Numbered from the stretch's first letter, positions 28,614 to 38,458 are shown. The stretch is DNA of 64,000 nt from Flavobacterium sp. SUN052 (GCF_028867935.1 NZ_JAPQNS010000011.1:124001-188000); one strand, 5' to 3'. Notes: generated from the letters alone by a model not told the origin. Numbers and translations are program-made.

Positions 28614-29939
28614 CTAACCATTGGTGATGTCGCGCCGAATTATTCGATAGACGGGGTAACTTACGCCTACGAAAATTAGAGCGTATAAGCTGCCCATCGG
28701 ATCGCCAAAAATAGCCCCGACCAGAAACAGAATAGACGCGATCAACAAGGTCCACGTACTGAACGGGTAACCCCATGCCCGCACGGGCCGGGCAAGCTCG
28801 GGTTCAGTTTGGCGGAGACGAATAAGGGCCGCAAAACCAGAAGCATAGCAGGTCACGAAAAAGAACGTGGCAATGTCGGACAGCTTGGCGTAAGTATTCG
28901 TCAGAATCATCAGGATCGACATGGCCGCGGTGAAGATCATGGCAATGCCCGGAGTGCCACCCGCATTCACCGCTGTGAAAGGCTTAAAAAACAAGCCGTC
29001 GCGAGCCATCGCATAAATTACGCGGGGGTTAAACATGATCTGCGCGTTGATGATACCCATAATTGAAATCATCAGCAAAAACGTCACGACTTTGGCGCTT
29101 CCCGGCCCAAATAACAGTTGAATGGCATCAGCAGCGGGTAGTTTCGAACCCGCCAACTGGCTAACTGGCAACACATAGAGCAGAGCCAGATTCACTAAAA
29201 TATAGATACCAATAATAAGCAAAACCCCGCTAATCATGGAACGAGGCAGGTTTTTGTTGGGATCAACATCTTCTTCGGCAAAGTAAGCAGCCGTATGCCA
29301 ACCGTCGTAGGTGTAGAAAACAGCCTGAAGTGCCGCGAGTAGGCCAACCCATAAACCACCGGTTGCCAGCGGCTGCAACGTAGCGGGGGCAGCCGATGAA
29401 GCAGGCTCATTAGGAGCGAACAGAAAACAGGCTCCAACAAATAGCAGCAAGCCCACCGCTTTAAAAAAACTCATCACCTCCTGCGCCCGACTGGCAACGC
29501 CCACACCAATCCAGTGAAAACCAACAAATAGAACGAGAATACTAATGGCAACCACTTTAAGCGAATCGGCCAGCTCCGGCACTAATAGGCCAATGTATTC
29601 GCTCATTACGGAGGCTCCGAACGCCATCGCCGAAATACTTCCTAACCAACTGCTAATGCCGATCACAAAGCCGACATAATCGCCGAAAGCCCGGCGGGCA
29701 TACACATACCAAGCTCCCACTTTCGGAATCATGGTTCCTAACTCGATTACTGACAGCGACCCCACCAGGGCGTAAACACCCACCAATAACCAAACAGCAA
29801 TAATGAGCGACGGACTACCCAACTGCTGGGCTATGGGTCCGGGTTTACGAAGAATACCGGTGCCAATGGTTCCGCCAATGGTGACGGCAATCCCGAACCC
29901 AACGCCGAGAAGTTTAATAAGGGTAGTACGTTTTGCCAT
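28614..29939 (-). CDS. APC family amino acid permease
   Basis: 441 residues with about twelve transmembrane segments. The first helix has GFGIAVTIGGTIGTGILRKPG, the substrate-binding GTG motif of the amino acid-polyamine-organocation family. It should be an inner-membrane secondary transporter for an amino acid. Substrate is unclear. A pair of REP-like hairpins lies between its start and the dehydrogenase gene upstream on the same strand. Confidence 0.9.
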   Translation of the reverse strand: MAKRTTLIKLLGVGFGIAVTIGGTIGTGILRKPGPIAQQLGSPSLIIAVWLLVGVYALVGSLSVIELGTMIPKVGAWYVYARRAFGDYVGFVIGISSWLGSISAMAFGASVMSEYIGLLVPELADSLKVVAISILVLFVGFHWIGVGVASRAQEVMSFFKAVGLLLFVGACFLFAPNEPASSAAPATLQPLATGGLWVGLLAALQAVFYTYDGWHTAAYFAEEDVDPNKNLPRSMISGVLLIIGIYILVNLALLYVLPVSQLAGSKLPAADAIQLLFGPGSAKVVTFLLMISIMGIINAQIMFNPRVIYAMARDGLFFKPFTAVNAGGTPGIAMIFTAAMSILMILTNTYAKLSDIATFFFVTCYASGFAALIRLRQTEPELARPVRAWGYPFSTWTLLIASILFLVGAIFGDPMGSLYALIFVGVSYPVYRIIRRDITNG

Positions 29940-29954
29940 ACGATGGTGGTTGCC

Positions 29955-30038
29955 GAGATGACATCTTGTTTAGAAAGATGTCATCTCTAGTTGAGTCAGG
30001 CCAGAGAGCTGTCATCTTTCTAAACAAGATGACAGCTC
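29955..30038. repeat. Nested REP-like palindrome, GATGACATCT family, copy 2 (two hairpins)
   Basis: Hairpin 29955-29987 has arms GAGATGACATCTT / AAGATGTCATCTC, and hairpin 30006-30038 has arms GAGCTGTCATCTT / AAGATGACAGCTC. In the second, A-to-C and matching T-to-G changes keep the pairing, a compensatory change that suggests the stem matters. The organisation is the same as at 1380-1464. Confidence 0.85.
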
Positions 30039-30043
30039 AACAA

Positions 30044-31093
30044 CTACGGTTTTAGCACTACTTTCATCAACCCTTTCTCGTGGTTATACAAGCGGTCGAA
30101 CCAGGCGGCACCTTCACTTAGGGGAACTTCAGCGCTTAAAATAGCGCCAACGTCAATTTTTCCGGCCGAAATCAGCGATAATGAAGCTTCATATTCGCCG
30201 TTGATGGCGCATGAACCCTGTAGCCGTAATTGTTCAGTCACGATTTTCTGCATTGGAATCTCGACGGTGGGCGTCAGGTTGCCTACCAGCGTGATAGTTG
30301 CTCCTTTACGCACGCAGGAAATCGCCGTATTGATGGTCGCATTAGCACCCACTACCTCGAAGGCCACATCGGCTCCACGCCCTCTGGTCAGTTCACGAAC
30401 CTTATTTGGTACGTCGGCATCAGTGCGGGCGTTGAGTGTATGTGTGGCCCCAAGCGAGCGAGCCAGCCCGAGCCGGTCATCGTCGAGGTCAATGGCAATG
30501 ATGGGGCTGCATCCGGCGAGTTTCAAGGCCTGAACGACAAACAGGCCGATCATGCCCGCCCCTACCACTACAGCCGAGTCGTTGATTTGAATAGGTGTGA
30601 GACTAACCGCGTGCAACGCTACGGCCACTGGCTCAACCATGGCGGCCTGTGTAAACGATACGTTTTCAGGAATGCGGTACAAGATATGCTGCGGCACCGT
30701 AACGAACTCCGCAAAAGCTCCATGCCGTCGGAAGCCAGGTCGCTCGGGTGTACCAGTTGACACACCTACAACCTCGCGGCCATCGCTCAGGTTGTACATT
30801 CCCCGGCGGCTGTACCAATCGTCCAGCGCATACACGGTTGAATCGAAAGTGACACGGTCGCCGGTGGCCCAGTCGTGAACATCGCTGCCCACTTCGGCAA
30901 TAATACCCGATGCTTCGTGGCCCATAATGATGGGCGGAACACGACGGCCGCTACTGCCGTCCATACCGTGAACATCGGAGCCACAAATTCCCACGGCCTG
31001 CACCCGAATCAGCACCTCATTGGGGCCGGGTTGCGGTATGGGCATATCCTGAAAATCAAGCTGTTTGTACTGGTTTAAAACGAGTGCCTTCAT
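30044..31093 (-). CDS. Zinc-type medium-chain dehydrogenase lacking the structural zinc site
   Basis: 349 residues, resembling sorbitol/L-iditol and galactitol-phosphate dehydrogenases. The catalytic zinc ligands Cys37, His59 and Glu60 (GICGSD, MGHEASG) are present. The Rossmann fold has VVVGAGMIGLFVVQALKLAG. The structural zinc lobe aligns as VTFDSTVYALDDWYSRRG but all four usual cysteines are replaced. It is expected to oxidise a polyol using NAD(P)+; the exact substrate is unknown. It is followed by the APC permease gene on the same strand. Confidence 0.88.
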   Translation of the reverse strand: MKALVLNQYKQLDFQDMPIPQPGPNEVLIRVQAVGICGSDVHGMDGSSGRRVPPIIMGHEASGIIAEVGSDVHDWATGDRVTFDSTVYALDDWYSRRGMYNLSDGREVVGVSTGTPERPGFRRHGAFAEFVTVPQHILYRIPENVSFTQAAMVEPVAVALHAVSLTPIQINDSAVVVGAGMIGLFVVQALKLAGCSPIIAIDLDDDRLGLARSLGATHTLNARTDADVPNKVRELTRGRGADVAFEVVGANATINTAISCVRKGATITLVGNLTPTVEIPMQKIVTEQLRLQGSCAINGEYEASLSLISAGKIDVGAILSAEVPLSEGAAWFDRLYNHEKGLMKVVLKP

Positions 31094-31094
31094 A

Positions 31095-31159
31095 CAGAGT
31101 GAAGGAGCAAAAAGGGTAAAGAATGGTTATACTATCACTCTTTACCCTTTCGCTCTCTG
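31095..31159. repeat. Inverted repeat, AAAGGGTAAAGA family, with coding right arm
   Basis: The left arm (from 31095) and right arm (to 31159) share CAGAG, GAGC and AAAGGGTAAAGA and pair over about 20 bp with small bulges. The right arm covers the stop codon (31135-31137) and the last residues (RERKGKE) of the McrB-like protein. The spacer between that gene and the dehydrogenase gene is filled by the element. Confidence 0.75.
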
Positions 31160-32763
31160 TTTTGGTATATAAAAATAAATGCCTCTTTTGGAATCTGGTC
31201 AAAGTTCCCCGCCAGCAGGTGAGGGTTAATTTCGTAGGTTACCACATCGTCCATGTCGTTTGGATTTTCACCAAATAAATCGCGGGCCAGCGCTGGTGTG
31301 TACTGTTTCTTCACCCAGACCAAACGCTGCTCGGGCGCTTTCCCCCACGACTTGTGGTCACCCAGAACAAGTTGAATCTTGTGCCAGCCGCCATAAAAAT
31401 ACTCCTGCAAAAGCGGAATAATGGCATCGCGGAATACAGCCCCCAAATCAGCCAGAGATTGCACGCCCATAAAGTAGGCATGACCAATCTGATGATCACG
31501 ATCGTACAGATATTCGATTCGCTCGTTGATGGTTCGCAGCAGCGCGCCAAGATCAACGCCGTCTACCACACTTAATAGCGCTGGGTTTGGCAGCACCTCC
31601 CGGAAGCTGAACCGTCGGCGCAGGGCTAGATCGAGCAGAGCAATCGAACGGTCGGCGGTGTTCATCGACCCAACTATGTACAGATTGGCTGGTACGCCAA
31701 ACCGCTCCTGCGAGTAAGGAAGTGTTAGCCAGAGTTCATGATCCTGTCCCAGCCGTTTACTATCTTCGAGCAGGGTAATCAGTTCGCCCAGCACGCTGGC
31801 AATGTTCGCCCGGTTAATCTCATCAATCAGCAAAAAATGGGGCGGTGCCAATCGAAACCGACGTTTCCGGTTGGCGGGTGTATCGTTGAGGCAATCGGCC
31901 ATGGTGGGGTAGCCAGCCTGGCTCAGGGCAGCAAGACAGGCCCGGTGAAAAATGCCCTTGCGAACTCGGTAGCTTATTTGCCCACCTAGTGTTTCAGGGC
32001 GAATGCCCTCAACAAACTCCTCGTAACTGTACGACGCGTGAAACGTAACAAAGTCTGCCGAGCTTGCTTTGTCGCCTTCTGGCTTGCCGAACGTAAACCA
32101 GTTGTGTTGCAGCGAAAACGTTTTGCCAGTACCCGGCGGGCCGTATAGAATCAGGTTGCGCGGCTGGTTGATCGGTTCGGGCGGGATAGCGTCATACTCC
32201 GCTTCGGGTTCCGAAACGCCCTCGAATCGTTCGCCCAGAGCCGGGTTATCAGCGAGTCGAATTAATTCTGAAAGATAGGCTTCATCCTCTGCGGCCCGAT
32301 ACACATCGGGGTTGTGTCGGGCTGTGTGCGGCCCCCGCCGACTGCTTTCGACCAGTTCGAGCAAACAATCTTCCCAGCATTTCCGTAAAACAGGGTGGCT
32401 AAGCAAATGCGCGTTGGCCTGCCCAACGACTACCGAGACATACTCCGACTTTTCGGACAGTGGAATTGTATCCACCACGTCGAGGTCAGCAATGCGATCC
32501 AGACAATTTCGTTTAACCGTTAGCCAGTACTCTTGCTCGCCAAAGCGCGGGCGGTGGAGCCGAAGCGCCAGAAAAAAGTTGACGTTTGCCGAAATCGCTA
32601 CTTTGTCGCGCCGAACCACAAAGGCCAGTCGGGCATCGCCATTGGGTAAGTTCACCACATCGATCAGTTCTTTCAGCAAGCCGAAAAACCGCCGTACGGC
32701 TTCTGGGTGGCCAATTGTTTGAATCCGGTCGGTAAGGAGTTGCTGGTGATCTTCGGCAATCAT
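31135..32763 (-). CDS. McrB-like AAA+ GTPase, no McrC partner seen
   Basis: 542 residues. The C-terminal 350 form a McrB-type AAA+ domain: Walker [11 protein letters not shown], Walker [20 protein letters not shown], the McrB family nucleotide motif SMNTADRS and the arginine-rich LALRRRFSF. The N-terminal 200 residues are unlike the 5-methylcytosine-binding domain that I know and show no recognised fold. In McrBC restriction the McrC nuclease is normally encoded directly downstream, but here the next gene on this strand is a dehydrogenase and no McrC occurs in the window. Its role is therefore open: a solitary GTPase or half of a split system. Confidence 0.85.
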   Translation of the reverse strand: MIAEDHQQLLTDRIQTIGHPEAVRRFFGLLKELIDVVNLPNGDARLAFVVRRDKVAISANVNFFLALRLHRPRFGEQEYWLTVKRNCLDRIADLDVVDTIPLSEKSEYVSVVVGQANAHLLSHPVLRKCWEDCLLELVESSRRGPHTARHNPDVYRAAEDEAYLSELIRLADNPALGERFEGVSEPEAEYDAIPPEPINQPRNLILYGPPGTGKTFSLQHNWFTFGKPEGDKASSADFVTFHASYSYEEFVEGIRPETLGGQISYRVRKGIFHRACLAALSQAGYPTMADCLNDTPANRKRRFRLAPPHFLLIDEINRANIASVLGELITLLEDSKRLGQDHELWLTLPYSQERFGVPANLYIVGSMNTADRSIALLDLALRRRFSFREVLPNPALLSVVDGVDLGALLRTINERIEYLYDRDHQIGHAYFMGVQSLADLGAVFRDAIIPLLQEYFYGGWHKIQLVLGDHKSWGKAPEQRLVWVKKQYTPALARDLFGENPNDMDDVVTYEINPHLLAGNFDQIPKEAFIFIYQNRERKGKE

Positions 32764-32872
32764 GTGATCAGGCGTATGCTAGAGAGAAAGGCTAAAATAC
32801 CACTTTTTACCCGATTTTCGTTGATTAGCCTATCGGAACAACGTAGATTTACTCTTGTAACAGATACACCCC

Positions 32873-33727
32873 ATGACATTTCGTATACTATTGATTGCCG
32901 GATTACTCACTAGCCTCTTTCCGGGCTGTACTACTGATAATACGCCACAAGCCGTCCTTTGTAAAGTCGTTACCATTACCGATCAGTTGGATGTGAATGG
33001 TCGCCTGACCGACCAGATGCAGCGAACATTTACGTATACAGATGGCCAGTTAACGCAGGTTGGCGAACGTAACACCGACCGGGAAGTAAGTTTAAAGTTG
33101 GACTACAATGCAGCGGGTGCCGTAACAAAAGTGTCGGATGGCGTACTCACCGTAACATTTACTCCAGGGTCCGGGTCCACTCAACCCAGCAGCGCTACCT
33201 CGACCTGGACCGGCAATGTGCAATCGACGTATGAGATGACGTATAATGCCGCCAACAAACTAACGCGGATACTAGAAACCCGACAAGTCATTCCCACCAA
33301 TACGTTTGTCCGCTCCCGTGAGTACACCTTTGTTTACGATGCCGACGGCATCCTCAAAACCGAAAAGCTCACGTCTACCCTTCTCGACCGCACTACGGTA
33401 GAACAGGAAACCGATTACACCTATGGGCCCCTGATCAACCCGATGGTTAATTTCACACAACCTGGTTTATTGACGGTTGTAGCCCTAAGCCAGCAGGTCG
33501 AAACAATGCCGGGTCGGTTCTGGCAACAGCGCGTAATGCAAGAGTACAAAACCTACAATGCTAAAAACGGCACCCGTAGCACCGTCCGCGAAACAGCCAC
33601 CTTTACCACCAAAACAGACGAGAACGGACGCCTGTCAGGACAGGAGCAAAACACCATGACTACATCGGCTAGCGGACAAACGACACAACGAAAAAATCAA
33701 CATGCATTTGTATACTTATGCAAATAA
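32873..33727 (+). CDS. Secreted lipoprotein with YD-like strand repeats
   Basis: 284 residues. The signal peptide ends in a lipobox (LFPGC, Cys about 19). The mature part has alternating strands of the type YTDGQLTQVG, YNAAGAVTKVSDG, YNAANKLTRI and YDADGILKTEKL, which resemble short YD/RHS-like or DUF4595 repeats of Bacteroidota lipoproteins. No catalytic motif is seen. It should sit on the membrane surface; function is unknown. It is divergent from the McrB-like gene. Confidence 0.7.
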   Translation: MTFRILLIAGLLTSLFPGCTTDNTPQAVLCKVVTITDQLDVNGRLTDQMQRTFTYTDGQLTQVGERNTDREVSLKLDYNAAGAVTKVSDGVLTVTFTPGSGSTQPSSATSTWTGNVQSTYEMTYNAANKLTRILETRQVIPTNTFVRSREYTFVYDADGILKTEKLTSTLLDRTTVEQETDYTYGPLINPMVNFTQPGLLTVVALSQQVETMPGRFWQQRVMQEYKTYNAKNGTRSTVRETATFTTKTDENGRLSGQEQNTMTTSASGQTTQRKNQHAFVYLCK

Positions 33728-33800
33728 ACCATGTGTCTTATTTAGTCTATATTATAACTATTTATATCCATAAATTCGTCTTATTGTCTAATGAATTTGA

Positions 33801-33833
33801 TGGCAGGCCTGCCAAAAAATGGTAGTTTTACCA
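33801..33833. promoter_or_regulatory. Two adjacent palindromes in a 277-bp spacer
   Basis: TGGCAGGCCTGCCA (33801-33814) is a perfect 14-bp palindrome followed by six A residues. TGGTAGTTTTACCA (33820-33833) is a 5-bp stem with a 4-nt loop. They may mark the transcript end of the lipoprotein gene or an operator for the giant Ig-repeat protein. The remainder of the spacer (33728-34013) is AT-rich with no feature I can assign. Confidence 0.35.
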
Positions 33834-34013
33834 CTTATTTGCCAGTGACACCCCGTTACGACATATGATGTGGCCGGGTTTTTGCAGGGCTTTATGGTTA
33901 AATTAAATGTAACGCTAAGTAAAGTCGACTTGCGACGCAATCGTCCTTATGCAAGATCTACTTTGGGGTTTAAAATCAGTACTTATTGACTTTATCATTA
34001 CCTATTGTTCCCT

Positions 34014-37000
34014 ATGAAACAGAGACTGCTCTACCAATATATTTGGTTAACTGTGTGTGTAGTATTGATTAGTGGCGGACGAATCATGGCGCAGTCAATT
34101 GCAACGATAGGACCCTCTACTCCGTCTACATGTGCATCACCGGGTGGGGCCATCACAGTCCCATTTACCACGTCCGGAGTATTTACTATTGGCAACCTAT
34201 TTACGGTTCAACTCTCCGACAATGGAGGCAATTTTCCCGCTTCTCCAACAACCATAGCTTCTCTTTTGGCTAGCCCCAGCTCGGCCGGGAATTATTCGCT
34301 GGCGGGAACCATTCCAGCCGGGGCAACAGCGGGCACTTACCGCATCCGGGTTATTTCGAGCGCGCCGTCGCGCACCAGCACCACCATTTCTATTGGCATT
34401 GCACCAACGGCACCGGCTGCTGGTATTGCCAGTCCTACGGGTCAAATTTGTCAGGGAGCACCCGTCTCACTATCGGCTTTGGGTAGTAGCTTGAAGTGGT
34501 TCGGCCCCGGTAACGTATTGCTGGCTAACAACATAACTACCTATAACTTTTCAGCAGCAGGTCCAGGGTCCTATGCCTATACGGTGACGCAACTGGTTGG
34601 CGTGTGCGAAAGCCCCGGCCGAACGGTAACAGTAACGGTGGCCAGCAAATCGCCTAGCCCGACACTTCCTCCTTCGCAACCTACGTATTGCGTGGGTGTT
34701 CCGGGTGCACCACTTAATGCTTCTGGATCAAACCTCCGCTGGTACGGCACCAACATCAACAATGCATCGCCCAGCGCCACGGCAACCACTCCGCCCACCA
34801 ACGCAGCAGGGCCGGTTGGGCCATTTTACGTCAGTCAGAACAGCAACGGGTGCGAAAGTGATCGAATTGGTATTTCGGTCACGGTAAATGCCATACCAGG
34901 TGCCCCTTCGGTAACTACACCGCTCACCTACTGCCAAAGCAGCACTCCACAACAGCTTTCCCCAACTGGATCGGGGTTCCGCTGGTATAGCGCCAGTAAC
35001 AACCTGTTGCCCAACGATGGCGCTGCCCCATCCCAAAACATTAGTTCGCCAGGCAGCACAACCTATTTGGTTAGCGCGGTATCTAATGGCTGTGAAAGCA
35101 CGGCCAAAACTCCGCTTGTGGTTACTGTAACAGCAAGTCCGGCGGCCATTGCTCCGGTTTCGCTGGCCTATTGTCAAACGTCACGCCCCGCAGCGCTGAC
35201 CGTTAGTGGCAGCAACGTCCGCTGGTATTCCGATGCCGCCGGGACTAGCCAAATCAGTGCGCCCGCCGTACCAACAACCCCAAACACGTATACGTATTAC
35301 GTACGGCAGTTCGACTCGAACGGCTGCGGTAGTGCGCCGTCGTCATATGTCGTGCGCGTATCGGGCACACCAGGGGCGCCAGGCGTTGCAGCCGAGAGCC
35401 GCTGTCTTAACGAAACACCCCGACAAGTTTCAGCTACCGGTACCAACCTCAGCTGGTTCGACAATAGCGGAACGCCTTTGCCAAGCGCCCCCTCACCGCC
35501 GACATCAGCTACCGGAACAATTTCATACCAGGTTTCTCAGGCAAATTCCGATGGATGCGTTAGCCCACGAGCCACTCTTCCGGTAACAATTTTCGGGATT
35601 CCGACACCCCCATCGGCTACTCCACCCGCTGACTTTTGCGAAGGGAAAACTCCACCTGTGTTAAGTGCTACAGGGGCGTCCGGGGCCATTCTGCGCTGGT
35701 ATAGCTTAAACCAATCGGGAGGGTCGTTTACAACAAGCCCCACGCTCGTTAATAACGCATTGGTCGGAACAAGTAATTATTATGTGTCCCAGGTAGTAAA
35801 CGGCTGCGAAAGCTCCCGCACACCCATCCCGGTTACAGTGAAAGACACGCCAGACGCTCCGGGGGTGTCTAACCTTGCGTTTTGCCAGAACTCACCCGCA
35901 CCCGCGCTGAACGCAACGAGCGTTCCAAATGCAACGCTTCTATGGTCTACTTCGCCATCGGGAGCACAGTCGGGTACGGCACCAACGATTCCGAATAACA
36001 ATGTCCAGATTTACCAGTATTACGTGTTGCAACGCCTGAACGGCTGCGATAGTCCACAGTCGCTGTTGACCGCTACCGTAAAACCATTACCAGCGGCACC
36101 AACTACTACCCCACTCGATCTGTGCGTAAATGGTTCTTCGCGGGCTATTCAAGCCCAGGGAAGCAATTTAAGGTATTATGAGCCCAATGGAAATGGTACG
36201 AACAACCCACCAACGCCACCCACGAACGACGCTGGGACCTTTACGTATCAGGTAACCCAAACGCTAAATGAGTGTGAAGGCCCACGCGCACCCTTACGCG
36301 TTACGGTGTTTGCCCTGCCCCCAGCCCCAACCGTTGCCGACGTTTTTTATTGCCAGCCCCAAACCGACCAGCCAGCCCAGAATGTCTCGCCAGTAAGCGC
36401 ACAAGGTCAGAACCTGCGTTGGTATAATTCGGACGGGAATCAGTTTTCGAGCGCACCAACGCCCCCCATCGACCGCGCCCGGACATTAACGTTTCAGGTA
36501 ACGCAAACCGTTAATAATTGTGAAGGCATCAGAGCAACGCTCAATGTGATTGTACGGACAACCCCCGCTCCGGTGGTAAGTGTAACCTCGGTGAGTTACT
36601 GCCGGAACGATGTGGCAACACCACTCCAGGCAACAGCCGAAGCAGGCGCTAGTTTGCGTTGGCTCGATCCCAATGGTAACCTGACTAACGACGCCCCTAC
36701 CCCAATTACCCTAAATGCTACGGCACCGGGTGGCCGGGTTTTCAATGTATATCAGATTGGCTCAAATGGTTGTTACAGTCCCCGTTCGCCAATCCGACTG
36801 TTTGTCAATACCAATCCGACACTGGCGCTATTTGGCTCAACAACAGTTAATTTGGGCCGCACAGCTCCGCTGCAACTTCGGTTCACGGGTGTTCCACCGT
36901 TTAGCTATGCACTCTCCGACGGTACGGCAGGAACCTCAAACGATACCCTGACCACAGTGAACGTAATGCCTCCCCAAACCACCGTTTTTCAGGTGGCCAG

Positions 37001-37895
37001 CGTTACCAATATTTGTGGACAGGGCTTACCAGGCAATCCCGCAACGGCTACCATCACGGTTAAGATTCCAACCATTACAACGGGCGTACTCCCCAACTCC
37101 GTTGTATGCGCCGGTACGGGCCTGTCGGTACCATTTACCACATCGGGTGAATTCAACCAGGGCAATGCGTTCCGGGTAGAAATTTCAACTGACACTACTA
37201 GCCGGGTTTCGACAACGGTTGGCGTTGGCAACGGGCAGGAAGCCCCCATCGGTATATCGCTGCCCTCAAGCCTGTCGGCCGGATTGTACTACGTTCGGGT
37301 GGTGGCCTCCAACCCGGGAATCGCCGTGTTGGGTCGACCAAGCCCGGTTGTATTAAATATCAGGCCGTTGCCAACCGCTACATTGACAGGTACACAGGAT
37401 GTGTATGAAGGCTCAATTGCCAAACTAAATGTAGCCTTTACGGGCGACGGCCCCTGGACATTTGCTTATGCCGATAGTTTGCGAAGCACCACCATCACCA
37501 CCAACGCCAACCCCCACGTAATTGAAGTGAGGCCACTGGTCAATAACAGCTACAAACTGTTGGCCGTGAACAACAACTGCGGAGATGGTAGCATATCGGG
37601 AACGGCTCGCGTGAGCGTGTTGCCCCTGCTCGGCGTTGAGGATGATCCGCTTGGTACATCGGTCAATGCGTATCCGATTCCAACAACATCGACGATAACG
37701 GTAGACATCGACTTGCCCCTGCAACGTACCCCCGCCGGACTCACCATCACCGATGCGAGTGGGCGGTCGGTACTCCAAAAGACGACCCGCGACCGGCAAA
37801 CCACGCTTGACCTTAGTCAGCATCCGGCCGGCATATACCTGCTAAACGTTACTATTGGCGATAAACAAACTACCCGCCGAGTATTGAAGCAGTGA
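34014..37895 (+). CDS. Giant secreted protein with ten Ig-like repeats and T9SS sorting domain
   Basis: 1293 residues from the ATG at 34014; the TTG at 34005 is a less likely start. A signal peptide (MKQRLLYQYIWL... to GRIMA) is followed by ten tandem Ig-like repeats of about 70-80 residues (about 140-935). Each runs from a cysteine-containing start (YCQ, YCV, FCE) through LRWY to a second cysteine in NGCES, so one disulfide per domain is likely. Two further beta domains and a T9SS type A tail (NAYPIPTTSTITV ... GIYLLNV) complete it. Expected to be a surface-exposed adhesin or matrix protein. Confidence 0.9.
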   Translation: MKQRLLYQYIWLTVCVVLISGGRIMAQSIATIGPSTPSTCASPGGAITVPFTTSGVFTIGNLFTVQLSDNGGNFPASPTTIASLLASPSSAGNYSLAGTIPAGATAGTYRIRVISSAPSRTSTTISIGIAPTAPAAGIASPTGQICQGAPVSLSALGSSLKWFGPGNVLLANNITTYNFSAAGPGSYAYTVTQLVGVCESPGRTVTVTVASKSPSPTLPPSQPTYCVGVPGAPLNASGSNLRWYGTNINNASPSATATTPPTNAAGPVGPFYVSQNSNGCESDRIGISVTVNAIPGAPSVTTPLTYCQSSTPQQLSPTGSGFRWYSASNNLLPNDGAAPSQNISSPGSTTYLVSAVSNGCESTAKTPLVVTVTASPAAIAPVSLAYCQTSRPAALTVSGSNVRWYSDAAGTSQISAPAVPTTPNTYTYYVRQFDSNGCGSAPSSYVVRVSGTPGAPGVAAESRCLNETPRQVSATGTNLSWFDNSGTPLPSAPSPPTSATGTISYQVSQANSDGCVSPRATLPVTIFGIPTPPSATPPADFCEGKTPPVLSATGASGAILRWYSLNQSGGSFTTSPTLVNNALVGTSNYYVSQVVNGCESSRTPIPVTVKDTPDAPGVSNLAFCQNSPAPALNATSVPNATLLWSTSPSGAQSGTAPTIPNNNVQIYQYYVLQRLNGCDSPQSLLTATVKPLPAAPTTTPLDLCVNGSSRAIQAQGSNLRYYEPNGNGTNNPPTPPTNDAGTFTYQVTQTLNECEGPRAPLRVTVFALPPAPTVADVFYCQPQTDQPAQNVSPVSAQGQNLRWYNSDGNQFSSAPTPPIDRARTLTFQVTQTVNNCEGIRATLNVIVRTTPAPVVSVTSVSYCRNDVATPLQATAEAGASLRWLDPNGNLTNDAPTPITLNATAPGGRVFNVYQIGSNGCYSPRSPIRLFVNTNPTLALFGSTTVNLGRTAPLQLRFTGVPPFSYALSDGTAGTSNDTLTTVNVMPPQTTVFQVASVTNICGQGLPGNPATATITVKIPTITTGVLPNSVVCAGTGLSVPFTTSGEFNQGNAFRVEISTDTTSRVSTTVGVGNGQEAPIGISLPSSLSAGLYYVRVVASNPGIAVLGRPSPVVLNIRPLPTATLTGTQDVYEGSIAKLNVAFTGDGPWTFAYADSLRSTTITTNANPHVIEVRPLVNNSYKLLAVNNNCGDGSISGTARVSVLPLLGVEDDPLGTSVNAYPIPTTSTITVDIDLPLQRTPAGLTITDASGRSVLQKTTRDRQTTLDLSQHPAGIYLLNVTIGDKQTTRRVLKQ

Positions 37896-37987
37896 ACAGT
37901 GATCAACGAGCAGTGATCAGCCAACAGTAAACAGCAATATTAACTGCTCATTGTTAGAGGCTCGCTGCTCGTTGTTCACTGTTCACT
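37891..37987. repeat. Inverted repeat, AGTGAACAGTGA family
   Basis: Arms 37891-37913 and 37965-37987 pair at 22 of 23 positions. The phrase AGTGAACAGTGA is tandemly repeated on both sides. The left arm starts at the stop codon (37893-37895) of the Ig-repeat protein. The right side ends a few bases before the tadA start codon, so the element fills the whole spacer. Confidence 0.85.
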
Positions 37988-37998
37988 GTTCACTGACT

Positions 37999-38439
37999 AT
38001 GTTTTTCTCCGACGAATACTTCATGAATGCGGCTCTGCAACTAGCGGAGCAGGCCGCCGAAGCGGGCGAAATTCCGGTGGGGGCTATTGTTGTCAGCAAT
38101 AATCGAATTATTGGCAAGGGATCTAACCAGACCGAACGACTACAGGACATTACGGCTCATGCCGAGATTCTGGCCATATCAGCCGCGTCGAACTACCTCA
38201 ACGCCAAATACCTTACCGACTGCACGCTTTACGTCACGCTGGAACCTTGCGTAATGTGTGCGGGAGCCTTGTTCTGGTCTCAAATCAGCCGCCTTGTAAT
38301 CGGTGCCGACGACGAAAAACGCGGCTACTCCCGTGTTCAACCGTCACTGCTCCACCCCAAAACCCGGCTGGTAACAGGCATCCTCGCCGACGAAAGCAGA
38401 GCGCTACTAACTAAGTTCTTCCGGGAGAGAAGGGGATAA
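37999..38439 (+). CDS. tadA: tRNA-specific adenosine deaminase-like nucleoside deaminase
   Basis: 146 residues from the ATG at 37999; an upstream in-frame ATG at 37951 would put part of the repeat in the protein. The zinc site is HAE (His54, Glu56) and PCxxC (Pro83-Cys84, Cys87) in LYVTLEPCVMCAGAL. TadA deaminates A34 of tRNA-Arg(ACG) to inosine. Family members include other deaminases, but EIPVGAIVV, IVGxG-type features and the C-terminal KFFRERR favour TadA. Confidence 0.9.
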   Translation: MFFSDEYFMNAALQLAEQAAEAGEIPVGAIVVSNNRIIGKGSNQTERLQDITAHAEILAISAASNYLNAKYLTDCTLYVTLEPCVMCAGALFWSQISRLVIGADDEKRGYSRVQPSLLHPKTRLVTGILADESRALLTKFFRERRG

Positions 38440-38458
38440 CGAATTGAATGGTTGCGCG

